DNA from: Halomonas sp. BDJS001
GTDB taxonomy: Bacteria; Pseudomonadota; Gammaproteobacteria; Pseudomonadales; Halomonadaceae
Reading direction: 5' to 3'
DNA length: 64,000 nt
NCBI RefSeq assembly: GCF_026104355.1
Contig: NZ_CP110535.1
Coordinates: 186,001-250,000, forward strand
Numbering within the stretch: position 1 is the stretch's first letter; each line of letters begins with the position of its first letter. The notes beneath the pieces are model-generated. The model searched no databases. It was not told the origin of the DNA and saw only the letters and a program-made list of their open reading frames with translations. Position numbers and translations under genes: made by a program. Positions 53,945 through 63,441 of the stretch are shown piece by piece.

Positions 53945-54787
53945 TTATTTCTCCGTCTCGGTCAGGCCTTTCACAAACAGGCGTTGCATAAACAGAATCA
54001 CTAACACCGGCGGTAGCGCTGCCATCACCACCGCTGCCATCACCAGTTGCCACTGGGGGTTCTCTTCCGAGGTCATGCGCTGAATGCCCATCACGATGGT
54101 GTAGTAATCAGGGTCGGTGGTGATAATGAGTGGCCAGAGGTACTGGTTCCAGCCGTAGATAAACATGATCACAAACAGCGCAGCGATATTGGTCACCGAC
54201 AGCGGCATCAGGATGTCTTTAAAAAACTTAAGCGGTCCGGCGCCATCGACACGGGCGGCTTCGAGCATCTCTTCGGGGATGGTCATGAAAAACTGGCGGA
54301 ACAGGAAGGTCGCGGTGGCCGAGGCGATCAGTGGGATCGACAGCCCGGCAAAGCTATTGAGCATTTTAAGATCCGCAGCCACCTGAAACGTCGGAATGAT
54401 GCGCACTTCCACCGGCAGCATCAACGTGACGAAAATGATCCAGAAAAAGAACATCCGAAAGCGGAAACGGAAGTAGACGATGGCAAAGGCGGAAAGCAGT
54501 GAGATCGACAGCTTACCTACGGTGATTGCCATGGCCATGATAAAGCTGTTCCAGAGCATTTGGGCGGCGGGCGGTGCGCCGGCGTTGGAAACGCCGGATT
54601 GCCACATGCGTGTGTAGTTTTCGATCCCATGACCGCCGGGTAGCAGTGGCAGCGTGCCCTGCAACAAGCCCGAGAGTGAGTGGGTCGAGGCAATAATCGC
54701 GACATACACCGGAAAAGCCACCAGCGCGACGCCAGAGATCAAAACGATATGGGCTATCAGGTTTGCCCAAGGGCGGTTTTCAACCAT
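53945..54787 (-). CDS. ugpE: Glycerol-3-phosphate ABC transporter permease UgpE
   Basis: Inner-membrane permease, 280 residues, six helices. EAA loop [20 protein letters not shown] then [20 protein letters not shown], and [13 protein letters not shown], all like E. coli UgpE. AGAGAG precedes the ATG. Between ugpA (11 bp) and ugpC. Confidence 0.93.
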   Translation of the reverse strand: MVENRPWANLIAHIVLISGVALVAFPVYVAIIASTHSLSGLLQGTLPLLPGGHGIENYTRMWQSGVSNAGAPPAAQMLWNSFIMAMAITVGKLSISLLSAFAIVYFRFRFRMFFFWIIFVTLMLPVEVRIIPTFQVAADLKMLNSFAGLSIPLIASATATFLFRQFFMTIPEEMLEAARVDGAGPLKFFKDILMPLSVTNIAALFVIMFIYGWNQYLWPLIITTDPDYYTIVMGIQRMTSEENPQWQLVMAAVVMAALPPVLVILFMQRLFVKGLTETEK

Positions 54788-54798
54788 TAACGTTCTCT

Positions 54799-55683
54799 CT
54801 AGTAGTTAACTCGGCGCTCAATAAAGCGGAACTGAATCATGGTTAATGCCACCACAATCACCATTAGAATCACCGACTGAGCTGCCGAGGAACCCAGGTT
54901 GAGGCCCACAAAACCATCGGCGTAGACCTTGTACACTAAAATATTGGTCGCCTGAGCGGGGCCGCCTGCGGTGGTGGCGTGGATGATCGCGAAGGTGTCG
55001 AACATGGCGTACACCACGTTAACTACCAGCAAGAAGAAGGTGGTCGGCGTGAGCAGCGGGAAAATAATCGTCCAGAAGCGCTTCGTCGGGCTGGCGCCGT
55101 CAATGGAGGCGGCTTCAATCAGTGATTGCGGGATGGACTGTAAACCCGCCAGGAAAAACAAAAAGTTATAGGAGATCTGCTTCCAGGCGGCGGCAAAAAT
55201 TACCAGCAGCATGGCATCACTGCCGGAGTTACGGTGGTTCCACCGGTAACCCACCATCTCCAGCATATAGGGCACAATGCCGATGGAGGGGTTGAAGATA
55301 AACCACCACAAAACCCCGGCAAGCGCGGGGGCAATAGCATAGGGCCATACCAGTAGCGTGGTGTAGGTCGTCCGTGAGCGAATCATTCGGTTGACGGTGC
55401 TGGCCATTAAAAGTGCCACCGTCATTGATAGCAGTGTGGTACCGATGGCGAATACCGCGGTCACCGACAGAGAGTTGAGATAGCTACCGTCGCGGAACAG
55501 TCGAGCAAAGTTCTCGAGGCCTACAAACGTCGTTTTAAGGCCAAAGGCATCTTCGCGCAACAGCGACTGATACAGCGCCTGACCTGCAGGCCAGATAAAG
55601 AAAATCAGCGTTACAATCACCTGGGGCGCCAGCAGCGCGTAGGGCAAAAAGCGACCAGGGTAAGTCATGCGTTTGGTTTGCAT
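54799..55683 (-). CDS. ugpA: Glycerol-3-phosphate ABC transporter permease UgpA
   Basis: Inner-membrane permease, 294 residues, six helices. Very close to E. coli Ugp[58 protein letters not shown] (EAA loop). The start [15 protein letters not shown] at 55683 aligns with the family; the longer frame to 55731 runs into the ugpB-ugpA hairpin. Confidence 0.93.
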   Translation of the reverse strand: MQTKRMTYPGRFLPYALLAPQVIVTLIFFIWPAGQALYQSLLREDAFGLKTTFVGLENFARLFRDGSYLNSLSVTAVFAIGTTLLSMTVALLMASTVNRMIRSRTTYTTLLVWPYAIAPALAGVLWWFIFNPSIGIVPYMLEMVGYRWNHRNSGSDAMLLVIFAAAWKQISYNFLFFLAGLQSIPQSLIEAASIDGASPTKRFWTIIFPLLTPTTFFLLVVNVVYAMFDTFAIIHATTAGGPAQATNILVYKVYADGFVGLNLGSSAAQSVILMVIVVALTMIQFRFIERRVNY

Positions 55684-55731
55684 GGGCAGCTCTGCGAATG
55701 GTGAGTAAATATAAGCATCAATAAACGACAT

Positions 55732-55759
55732 CGCCGCCTGCCCAAGTGGGCAAGCGGCG
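55732..55759 (-). promoter_or_regulatory. Hairpin between ugpB and ugpA
   Basis: Minus-strand CGCCGC-TTGCCC ... GGGCA-GGCGGCG stem of about 11 bp with a four-base loop, 14 bp after the ugpB stop. No T-run follows, so it is more likely a message-stabilising or partial-termination hairpin that keeps binding protein in excess over permease. Confidence 0.6.
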
Positions 55760-55773
55760 AGGTGAGTGCTTAT

Positions 55774-57099
55774 TTACTGGTTGGCAGCTTCAAAGTCACG
55801 GAGCAGATCATTGCCGCGTGCGACTGCTTCATCCGCTGCTTCCTGACCCGATTTGTCACCGGTCATCACCGCTTCCATCTCTTCGGAGATAATGTCGCGA
55901 ATCTGGACAAAGTTACCAAAGCGTAGGCCCTTAGAGTTTTCGGTTGGCTCGTTAAGGGTCATCTGTTTCAGCGAAATATCCGCACCAGGATTCTCATCGT
56001 AGTAGCCCTGCTCTTTGCTCAGATCCCAAGCGGCTTGGGTGATGGGCAAGTAGCCGGTTTGCTGATGCCACTGCGCCTGCACTTCGGGTTGGGAGAGGTA
56101 CTCGAAGAAGGCTGCAACGGCTTCGTACTCTTCGTCGCTATGGCCCTGCAGTGCCCACAGGGTGGCGCCACCGATAATCGAGTTTTGCGGCGCGCCGTCT
56201 ACGTCGTCGTAGTAGGGCTGCATGCCAAAGCCCACTTCAAATTCTGAATTGGCGGCGACATCCGCACGTGAAGCAGAAGAGCCGAAGAAAATCGCGCAGT
56301 CCTGGGAGTAGAACATCGGCTCAGAGTCGGGGCCGGAACCGGGGCCGCCCCATTTGAAGACACCTTCTTCCTGCCAGTCGTGGAGATTGTCCCAATGGCG
56401 AGCGACCAGCTCATTGTTGAAGGTAAACTCGGTTTCCATACCGCCAAAGCCGTTTTCCAGCGTACCCAGCGGCACGTTATGCCAAGCGGAGAAGTTTTCC
56501 AGCATCACCCAGCTAGGCCAGGAGGTGGTAAAGCCACAGCGGGCCGCACCTGATTCGACGATTTGGCGTGAAAAATCGGCCACTTCTTCCCATGTTTCGG
56601 GGGGCTGCTCGGGATCCAGGCCCGCTTCCTCAAACATGTCGCGGTTGTAGTACATGATGGGTGTAGAGGAGTTGAACGGGAACGACAGCATATTGCCGTT
56701 GGTGTCGGTGTAATAACCCACGACGGCGGGCAGGAAAGCTTCGTTATCGAAAGCGCGACCATGCGCTTCCATCAGCTCGTACACTGGGTAGATGGCGCCT
56801 TTGGCGTTCATCATGGTGCCGGTACCGACTTCAAACACCTGCAGGATATGCGGCTGCTCATTGGCGCGGAAGGCGGCAATGGCGCCAGTCATCGTCTCGG
56901 TATAAGTGCCGCGGTAGCTGGGTGTGACGTGATAGTCGTCCTGTGAAGCGTTAAACTCTTCGGTCATTTCTTCGAGAATTTCGCCCAATTGACCGCCCAT
57001 GGCGTGCCACCAGCTAATCTCTGTTGCCGCCTGAGCAGACAGGCTTAGGCTTGCCGTCGCCACCCCTACGGCAAGCGCGTGCAGTGTAAAACGAGACAT
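55774..57099 (-). CDS. ugpB: Glycerol-3-phosphate-binding protein UgpB
   Basis: Periplasmic solute-binding protein of the Ugp importer, 441 residues. Signal peptide MSRFTLHALAVGVATASLSL ending AQA. Conserved EISWWHAMGGQLGEILEEMT, NSSTPIMYYNRDMFEEAGLD and RADVAANSEFEVGFGMQPYY. AAGGAG precedes ATG 57099; the frame open to 57681 is not coding and overlaps argE on the other strand. First gene of ugpBAEC. Confidence 0.94.
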   Translation of the reverse strand: MSRFTLHALAVGVATASLSLSAQAATEISWWHAMGGQLGEILEEMTEEFNASQDDYHVTPSYRGTYTETMTGAIAAFRANEQPHILQVFEVGTGTMMNAKGAIYPVYELMEAHGRAFDNEAFLPAVVGYYTDTNGNMLSFPFNSSTPIMYYNRDMFEEAGLDPEQPPETWEEVADFSRQIVESGAARCGFTTSWPSWVMLENFSAWHNVPLGTLENGFGGMETEFTFNNELVARHWDNLHDWQEEGVFKWGGPGSGPDSEPMFYSQDCAIFFGSSASRADVAANSEFEVGFGMQPYYDDVDGAPQNSIIGGATLWALQGHSDEEYEAVAAFFEYLSQPEVQAQWHQQTGYLPITQAAWDLSKEQGYYDENPGADISLKQMTLNEPTENSKGLRFGNFVQIRDIISEEMEAVMTGDKSGQEAADEAVARGNDLLRDFEAANQ

Positions 57100-57331
57100 A
57101 AAGAAGCTCCTTGTGGGCCTGAGCTTAGTCAGGCGTGCAATGCGTTTGTTGAGATTTTTGGATGCACTGAACATTAAGAAGTGTAGATGACGTTTTAGTG
57201 AATGCACGATGAACCTGCCGTGACAGTCAGCATTTCTCCGCCAGCAGGCCCACTGAGTAGGAAAAGGAGGAGGGCGATGATAGGGTGGTATAAAGTAGGG
57301 TGATATGAAGAGTTCAACTAACGAGAGCCGC

Positions 57332-58504
57332 ATGACTGACGTGATCACGTTACTGACGAAGCTGGTGTCATTCGATACCACTTCCAGTGAATCCAATCTA
57401 GCGCTGATTGAGTATGTGGAAGGCTTCTTGGCCGAGTATGGCGTAAGCGCCGAGCGGGTGATGAGCCCCTGCGGTACCAAAGCCAACCTGATCGCAAGAG
57501 TTGGCCCAGCGGCGCCGGGCGGTGTGATGCTTTCCGGGCATACCGATGTGGTACCGGTGGCGGGGCAGCCGTGGTCGAGCGATCCGTTCACCCTGCGCGA
57601 TGGTGGCGATGGCCGCTTATACGGGCGCGGTACCTGCGATATGAAAGGCTTTATCGCCTGCGTATTGTCGATGGTACCCACTTGGACGAAAGCGCCTCTG
57701 CAGCAGCCGATTTATCTGGGTTTCTCTTATGACGAAGAGATCGGCTGCGTGGGGGCGCCAAGCCTTATTAAGCGCTTTTACGAGCACTACTCCAACACCG
57801 CCCATGTGATTGTCGGTGAGCCCACCAGCATGCAGCCAGTGGTCGCGCAGAAAGGGGCGACCAACCTACGCACCACAGTGATTGGTCAGGAAGCACACAG
57901 CAGCCAGGTCAATCAAGGCACCTCAGCCATCCACGTAGCGGCAAGGTTGGTGACCTTTATTGAGAACACTATGGCGGCGCTGGTGGAAGAGGGGCGCGTC
58001 GATGAAGCCTTTAACGTGCCGCATACCAGCCTACACGTTGGCAAGATCAAAGGCGGCACGGCGATCAATATCATGGCCCGGGAGTGTCAGTTTGAGTGGG
58101 AGATTCGCCATCTGCCCACGGACACCTTCGACGCAATATATGCGCGCTTTGAGGCCTATTGCGCCCAGCTAAGCGCTGAGCTGCAGGACAAAGGCAAGCA
58201 CGTTGAAATCACCACCGAGCCGCTTAACGTTACCGTGCCGGGCTTGGCCGATCGCGATAATGATCAGGTGCTTCGCTTAGCCAAAGACCATTTGCCAGCA
58301 GGTTGCTGCGACCATGCGGTGGCTTACGCCACTGAAGCGGGGCAGTTTCAGGGGCAGGGTTTGCAGACAATAATTCTTGGCCCTGGCAGCATCGCCCAGG
58401 CGCATCAGCCCGATGAATATGTCGATATTGAGCAGCTTGAAGCGTGCGAGGATTTTCTAGCCAAAATGGGCAGGGCGCTGGAAAGGCCCGCTGAAGCAAG
58501 TTAA
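57332..58504 (+). CDS. argE: Acetylornithine deacetylase
   Basis: Hydrolyses N2-acetylornithine to ornithine in arginine synthesis; M20 dizinc peptidase family, cytoplasmic. 390 residues. Metal-site motifs: VMLSGHTDVVPV, GRGTCDMKGF, YDEEIGCVGA, IVGEPTSMQP, and C-terminal GPGSIAQAHQPDEYV. The start MTDVITLLTKLVSFDTTS at 57332 matches the family; an in-frame ATG at 57305 is possible. Divergent from ugpB. Confidence 0.9.
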   Translation: MTDVITLLTKLVSFDTTSSESNLALIEYVEGFLAEYGVSAERVMSPCGTKANLIARVGPAAPGGVMLSGHTDVVPVAGQPWSSDPFTLRDGGDGRLYGRGTCDMKGFIACVLSMVPTWTKAPLQQPIYLGFSYDEEIGCVGAPSLIKRFYEHYSNTAHVIVGEPTSMQPVVAQKGATNLRTTVIGQEAHSSQVNQGTSAIHVAARLVTFIENTMAALVEEGRVDEAFNVPHTSLHVGKIKGGTAINIMARECQFEWEIRHLPTDTFDAIYARFEAYCAQLSAELQDKGKHVEITTEPLNVTVPGLADRDNDQVLRLAKDHLPAGCCDHAVAYATEAGQFQGQGLQTIILGPGSIAQAHQPDEYVDIEQLEACEDFLAKMGRALERPAEAS

Positions 58505-58518
58505 TGGCCACACAATAA

Positions 58519-58548
58519 AAATCCCACCCGGTTAAAGGGGTGGGATTT
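58519..58548. terminator. Bidirectional terminator after argE
   Basis: AAATCCCACCC (58519-58529) pairs with GGGTGGGATTT (58538-58548). The minus strand ends in TTTTT, the plus strand in TTTCT; it lies between the convergent argE and hypothetical gene. Confidence 0.85.
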
Positions 58549-58562
58549 CTGGCGTTACCATT

Positions 58563-58874
58563 TCAGTGCTGAGGATGTTGTTCAAACAGCTCAGCTTTGG
58601 CATGGCGCATCACATCTTCGCACGCCTGCTGTTGGGCTAACTGCGTTAGCAGGCGTTGAGTTACTTCAAAGCCCTTGCCTAAGCAAGTATCGACTTCCTG
58701 TTGGCTAACCGCTGGCGTCACGCGGTAATCGATTTTTACCGTGCGCCCGCCACCTTCCAGCCGATCCGCAACTCCCCTGAGTCGCCACGCGATTTTCTCT
58801 TTCCAAGTTGCTGATTCTTCCGCGCCTTCGTTTACGCTAAACGTGCACTGCCATTCCGGTTTAAAGACCTTCAT
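58563..58874 (-). CDS. Hypothetical soluble protein
   Basis: 103 residues with no signal or membrane segment, MKVFKPEWQCTFSVNEGAEE then WRLRGVADRLEGGGRTVKID. No family recognised. GGAGG eight bases before the ATG at 58874 fixes the start; the frame to 59069 overlaps ychJ and is not coding. Divergent from ychJ. Confidence 0.68.
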   Translation of the reverse strand: MKVFKPEWQCTFSVNEGAEESATWKEKIAWRLRGVADRLEGGGRTVKIDYRVTPAVSQQEVDTCLGKGFEVTQRLLTQLAQQQACEDVMRHAKAELFEQHPQH

Positions 58875-59058
58875 AGGAGAACCTCCAAAAATTTTGGAAA
58901 GAATGATCGATCGTGTTTCGTACCCCATCGTCTGAATGTATTGCCCCACCACTATATACCTAACGCAGCATAAATATCGAACAATAGTCATACACGTCGG
59001 GCGACGCGCATAGGGCGTATCGGTTAGGCTATAAAAGATGTGACTAACGAGCTTTTCT

Positions 59059-59532
59059 ATGACCTCCACAACTGACCCAAGTTGCCCCTGTGGTAGCCCA
59101 TTAACGCTTGATAAGTGCTGTGGCCGTTATCACCAAGGCGAACTTGCCCCTACGCCTGAAGCTTTGATGCGCTCTCGCTATGCGGCTTTTGTGCTAGGGC
59201 TTAGCGACTACCTGTTGGCGACATGGCATCCCTCTACCCGCCCTGCAGAGCTTGCGCCGGATCCTGACGCTAAGTGGAAGTCGCTATTCATCATCTCCGC
59301 AGAACCGCCGATTGAGAATATCGGTTACGTGCATTTTCGTGCCTGTTTTTATGAAAGGGGGCGCGTGCAAAAAGGATGGCACGTGTTAGAAGAGGTCTCC
59401 CGCTTCGTTAACGAGCAGCAACGCTGGTGGTATATAGACGGAACACCCACGCTTACTCGACTGAAACCACGCCGAAACGCCCCGTGCTTATGTGGTAGTG
59501 GGCGTAAATTAAAGGTATGTTGCGGTGAATAG
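59059..59532 (+). CDS. ychJ: YchJ family protein (SEC-C motifs)
   Basis: 157-residue protein of UPF0225/YchJ. Two SEC-C type zinc motifs, CPCGS...KCCGRYHQG at the N-terminus and CLCGSGRKLKVCC at the C-terminus, flank the NTF2-like YchJ core (ALMRSRYAAFVLGLSDYLLA). The exact role is unknown. Its last 8 bases overlap the next gene. Confidence 0.9.
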   Translation: MTSTTDPSCPCGSPLTLDKCCGRYHQGELAPTPEALMRSRYAAFVLGLSDYLLATWHPSTRPAELAPDPDAKWKSLFIISAEPPIENIGYVHFRACFYERGRVQKGWHVLEEVSRFVNEQQRWWYIDGTPTLTRLKPRRNAPCLCGSGRKLKVCCGE

Positions 59533-59824
59533 CGACATCGTTCAGCCTCAGAAAGCCGAACCGCAATGGTATCTTTATTTGTTGGAGTGCCAGCGCGGCA
59601 CCTATACGGGGATTACCAACAACCTGGCGAAGCGCTACCAGGCGCACTGTACGGGTAAAGGGGCGCGCTACACCCGTGCCAACCCTCCCGTTGCGCTGCT
59701 GGGTGCCGAACCGTTTAATGACCGCGCGGCCGCAAGCCGGGCTGAATACCAGTTAAAGCAACAAACGCCAAGCCAAAAGCGCCGCTGGGCCAAGCAGTGG
59801 CCTGTTCAGTTAGATGCCGATTAA
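59525..59824 (+). CDS. GIY-YIG nuclease-family protein
   Basis: 99 residues with a single GIY-YIG domain of the YhbQ type: WYLYLLECQRGTYTGITNNL, AKRYQAHCTGKGARYTRANP, and the later ASRAEYQLKQQ with the metal-binding Glu. Probably cuts or processes nucleic acid; target unknown. GTG start overlapping ychJ, so translationally coupled. Confidence 0.88.
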   Translation: MNSDIVQPQKAEPQWYLYLLECQRGTYTGITNNLAKRYQAHCTGKGARYTRANPPVALLGAEPFNDRAAASRAEYQLKQQTPSQKRRWAKQWPVQLDAD

Positions 59825-59833
59825 GGAGCCCAC

Positions 59834-60868
59834 ATGCTGACGTTTTACTCAGAGGATAGCCGTTTGCGCCAAGCGCGCACGGAGTTGCATGACGGCGCGC
59901 TGGTAACCCCGTTTGAGTGTCCTGAGCGGCTGGATCTAGTGCTTAAGCATCTTCGCCAGTCCGGGCTTGGCGATATTCGTACCCCCAGCGCTTATGGGTT
60001 AGCCCCGGTGTTGGCGGTGCACGACAAAGAGTACGTGACGTTTCTAGCCAACTGTTGGCAAGAGTGGCAGGCGGCTGGGCATAAAGGTGAGGCCATTCCC
60101 AATATTTGGCCAGCGCGAACCATGCGCAGTGACCGCATTCCGCGCTCTATCAGCGGCCAGCTAGGCTACTACGCCTTGGCGGCGGAAACCTCGATCTCAG
60201 AAGGCACCTTTGAAGCCGCCATGGCGAGTAAAGACGTAGCGTTAGGTGCGCTAGAGCATACGCTGCAAACCGGTGAACCCAGTTTTGGGCTATGTCGGCC
60301 ACCGGGCCACCATGCTGCCTATGATCAGTTTGGCGGGTACTGTTTCTTCAATAATGCCGCCATTGCCGCCCAGCGGGCGCTGGATGCAGGTAAGCGCCGG
60401 GTCGCTATTCTTGACGTCGATTTTCACCACGGCAATGGTACTCAGCAGATTTTCTACCAGCGTGACGATGTGCTGTTTATCTCTCTGCACGGCGACCCCG
60501 AAGTTACCTTTCCTTACTATTTGGGCTACGCTGATGAAAACGGCGAAGGGCAAGGCGAGGGCTTTAACGTCAATTACCCGTTGCCGCCGGGCACCCGTGT
60601 TACCACGTGGATGGCCACACTTGAACAAGCCTTGGCGCAAATTAAAGCCGCGGAGTGTGAATACCTGATCGTATCGCTAGGGGTCGATATTTTCGAAGGT
60701 GACCCGATAAGTGCCTTCACCTTTACCAGCGCAGATTTCACAGCGCTAGGTGAGCGCCTGGCCCAAGCAGGCCTACCCAGCGTATTTCTGATGGAAGGGG
60801 GCTATGCGGTTGATGAAATAGGTGTCAATGTAGTCAACGTGTTACAAGGTTTTGAACAAGCGCTATAA
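59834..60868 (+). CDS. Histone deacetylase-family amidohydrolase
   Basis: 344-residue zinc amidohydrolase of the HDAC/acetylpolyamine amidohydrolase class. Catalytic CRPPGHHAAYDQFGGYCFFN, zinc ligands in LDVDFHHGNGTQ and VSLGVDIFEGDP, plus the glycine-rich MEGGYAVDEIG. Bacterial members often deacetylate polyamines; the substrate here is not settled. AAGGAG precedes the ATG; 9 bp after the GIY-YIG gene. Confidence 0.9.
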   Translation: MLTFYSEDSRLRQARTELHDGALVTPFECPERLDLVLKHLRQSGLGDIRTPSAYGLAPVLAVHDKEYVTFLANCWQEWQAAGHKGEAIPNIWPARTMRSDRIPRSISGQLGYYALAAETSISEGTFEAAMASKDVALGALEHTLQTGEPSFGLCRPPGHHAAYDQFGGYCFFNNAAIAAQRALDAGKRRVAILDVDFHHGNGTQQIFYQRDDVLFISLHGDPEVTFPYYLGYADENGEGQGEGFNVNYPLPPGTRVTTWMATLEQALAQIKAAECEYLIVSLGVDIFEGDPISAFTFTSADFTALGERLAQAGLPSVFLMEGGYAVDEIGVNVVNVLQGFEQAL

Positions 60869-60969
60869 AAAGTCTTGAACTGCATCTAAACAAGGGTAAA
60901 GGTTAACCGTGACAGCGGCCCCTAAATCGGGCAGGCTAATGCCCTTTCAACGGGGCAGGGAGCTCAAGC

Positions 60970-61305
60970 GTGGCAGTGTATGGTGGAATTCAGGCACATG
61001 AACTGGAACGTTGGCTTAATGCGTTAACCAACGCCGCCTATGATCGACGCTGCCCGTTGGTAAAAGTGCATGGTGGCAATGCCCGTGCGCGTACTGCCCG
61101 GCAGAACTTATTACTCCTCGCCCACGACTATCGCAGCGGCCAACTCACCCGCGAAGAGTGCGCTGCAGATCTCGGTCACTGGTGCCAATCCTACCTTTCC
61201 GAAACCGAGTGGTACGTACTGGTCGGCACCCGCCAAGCCCCTTCACAGCCGCAAAGCGAGGAGGAGCGAAGTCTTGCCGTGCTTAAGCAGCATCGGGTGG
61301 GGTAA
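60970..61305 (+). CDS. Hypothetical protein
   Basis: 111 residues, soluble, helical, with LERWLNALTNAAYDRRCPLV and LGHWCQSYLSETEWYVLVG. No family recognised. GTG start with AGGGAG eight bases upstream. Followed by a terminator. Confidence 0.65.
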   Translation: MAVYGGIQAHELERWLNALTNAAYDRRCPLVKVHGGNARARTARQNLLLLAHDYRSGQLTREECAADLGHWCQSYLSETEWYVLVGTRQAPSQPQSEEERSLAVLKQHRVG

Positions 61306-61333
61306 CCACGCCAATCAACACGAAACGCGGTCG

Positions 61334-61359
61334 AAAGCTCCTGCAATGGGGCTTTTTTT
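61334..61359 (+). terminator. Terminator before the peptide transporter operon
   Basis: AAAGCTCC-TGCAAT-GGGGCTTT stem followed by TTTT, 28 bp after the hypothetical gene. The remaining 61360-61534 shows no gene and should contain the transporter promoter. Confidence 0.85.
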
Positions 61360-61534
61360 GTGCGCGAAATGCATGTCTTAGCAGGAGGTCGAATTTTTAA
61401 TGACAGGCGAATTAGTAGGTGCTTAATAACGATATGTTGACAAAAGTTTAGCAAGATGAGTAGTTTGAAAGGATATGTCTACTCGACTAACGTTTTACAA
61501 AAACGCTATCTAAGGGCAGGGGGCAATACATCTT

Positions 61535-63391
61535 GTGACCACTACACCAGCGCTATCGGTTCGTTCCTTGGGGGTAAATTTTGGCTCCAACCAGGTTGTT
61601 AAAAACCTGAGTTTTGATGTTTACCCCGGTAAAACGACGGCAATCGTTGGCGAGTCTGGCTCGGGTAAATCGGTAACTTCACTGGCGATTATGCGCTTGG
61701 TGGAGTACATGAATGCTGAGATTACCAGTGGCACCATAACGTTCTACCGTGAGACCAATGGCTCCCCACCACAAGATCTTACCCAGCTTTCGGATAAGGC
61801 GATGCGTAAGATACGTGGCAAAGAGATTGCCATGATTTTCCAAGAGCCAATGACGTCACTGAATCCGGTTTACACCATTGGTGATCAGATTACCGAAGTA
61901 CTGGTATTGCATGAAAAGCTTTCGACAGAGTCTGCTCGTGTCGAAGCAGTAAAACTTTTGAAGCTGGTGCGGCTGGCCGATGCCGAATCGCTATTAAAAC
62001 GCTACCCCCATCAGCTATCCGGCGGTATGCGTCAACGAGTGATGATAGCGATGGCGCTGGCCTGTCGTCCTAAATTGCTGGTAGCGGATGAGCCCACCAC
62101 TGCGCTGGATGTCACCATTCAGGCGCAAATTCTTACCATTATGCGCGATCTGCAGCAGGAACTGGGCATGGCCGTTATCTTCATCACCCACGACATGGGG
62201 GTGGTGGCGGAGATGGCCGATCAGGTAGTGGTCATGCGTCATGGGGAGAAGGTCGAGGAGGGCTCAGTGGAGGAGATTTTCGCCCGCCCCCAACACCCCT
62301 ATACCCAAGCACTGTTAGCGGCGGTGCCTAAACTTGGCAGCATGCAGGGCGAAGCCCTTCCACGCATGGATCCATTAGTGGTGCTGGAGGGAAATGTTGC
62401 GCGCACCCTGGGTGAAAGTCGTCAGCAGGATACCGCTAGAACCGATGCAGCCCCGGTGGTGGAGATTGAAAATTTAGTCACCCGTTTCGATATTCGTAAA
62501 GGCTTCTTTGGGGGGATTAGCCATCGTGTCCATGCGGTGGAAAATGTCAGTTTCACTATTTTTCCGGGTGAAACGCTGGCACTGGTAGGAGAGTCGGGTT
62601 CCGGCAAGTCGACCATCGGGCGCACCATTCAGCAGTTGCAGGAAAGCACCAGTGGCACGATACGCTTTGGTGGCAAGGCCGTGGCCGATATGTCTCGGGC
62701 AGAAAAAATGCGCCTGCGCCAAGAAGTGCAGTACATTTTTCAAGACCCGTTTGCCTCCTTGGATCCACGTAAAACCGTTGGCTTTTCGATAGCCGAGCCC
62801 ATCCGTACGCACGATTTATTGCACGGTAGTAAAGCGATTCGCCAGCGGGTAGACCAGTTACTGGAACGCGTTGGTTTGAGTGCTGACCAAGCCGAGCGCT
62901 ATCCCCATGAGTTTTCCGGTGGCCAGCGCCAACGAATCTGTATCGCCCGCGCTCTGGCCTCCAAGCCTAAGTTGATCATTGCTGATGAAGCGTTATCTGC
63001 CCTCGATGTTTCTATCCAGGCGCAGATCATTCATCTGCTAATGGAGTTGCAGCAAGACGAGGGCTTGGCCTATCTGTTCATTAGTCATGACATGGCGGTG
63101 GTGGAAAAGATCAGCCACCGAGTGGCGGTACTGCACCTTGGCCAAGTCGTTGAGCTAGGCGAGCGTCGGGCGGTGTTTGATTCGCCTCAGCACTCTTACA
63201 CCCGCAAGCTCTTAAGCGCTGTACCAGTGGCCGACCCGGCTCAGCGGCGGGAGCGGGTGTTGCTGCAGGGCGATATTCTTAGTCCCATCCGTAAAGTCGG
63301 TGATGAGCCAGAACATTTGCCATTAGTGCAGGTGGCTAGCGGTCATTTCGTTGCCCAGGAAGTAGGCAGCGCCGAGCGTTTGGCGTCATAG
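61535..63391 (+). CDS. Peptide ABC transporter ATPase with two nucleotide-binding domains
   Basis: 618-residue fused DppD-DppF type ATPase (GsiA/YejF layout) driving import of peptides or similar solutes. First domain: Walker A GESGSGKS, signature LSGGMRQR, Walker B LVADEPTT. Second domain: Walker A GESGSGKS, signature FSGGQRQR, Walker [12 protein letters not shown]. Each is followed by an oligopeptide-transporter C-terminal segment ([16 protein letters not shown]). GTG start, upstream GGGG about 12 bases away. Followed by a substrate-binding protein gene 50 bp downstream. Confidence 0.92.
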   Translation: MTTTPALSVRSLGVNFGSNQVVKNLSFDVYPGKTTAIVGESGSGKSVTSLAIMRLVEYMNAEITSGTITFYRETNGSPPQDLTQLSDKAMRKIRGKEIAMIFQEPMTSLNPVYTIGDQITEVLVLHEKLSTESARVEAVKLLKLVRLADAESLLKRYPHQLSGGMRQRVMIAMALACRPKLLVADEPTTALDVTIQAQILTIMRDLQQELGMAVIFITHDMGVVAEMADQVVVMRHGEKVEEGSVEEIFARPQHPYTQALLAAVPKLGSMQGEALPRMDPLVVLEGNVARTLGESRQQDTARTDAAPVVEIENLVTRFDIRKGFFGGISHRVHAVENVSFTIFPGETLALVGESGSGKSTIGRTIQQLQESTSGTIRFGGKAVADMSRAEKMRLRQEVQYIFQDPFASLDPRKTVGFSIAEPIRTHDLLHGSKAIRQRVDQLLERVGLSADQAERYPHEFSGGQRQRICIARALASKPKLIIADEALSALDVSIQAQIIHLLMELQQDEGLAYLFISHDMAVVEKISHRVAVLHLGQVVELGERRAVFDSPQHSYTRKLLSAVPVADPAQRRERVLLQGDILSPIRKVGDEPEHLPLVQVASGHFVAQEVGSAERLAS

Positions 63392-63441
63392 TAAGTTGCC
63401 TGATGGTACACAAGCTGTGAGACAACAACAGGAGTAATTTC

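Noticed and set aside
57215..57240. Possible Pho box before ugpB (TGACAG at 57221)
   Set aside because: Only one clear half-site; the second at 11-bp spacing is poor, so PhoB control is not supported by sequence alone.
57100..57681. Upstream extension of the ugpB frame
   Set aside because: Overlaps argE on the other strand and lies before a clear signal-peptide start with its own ribosome binding site.
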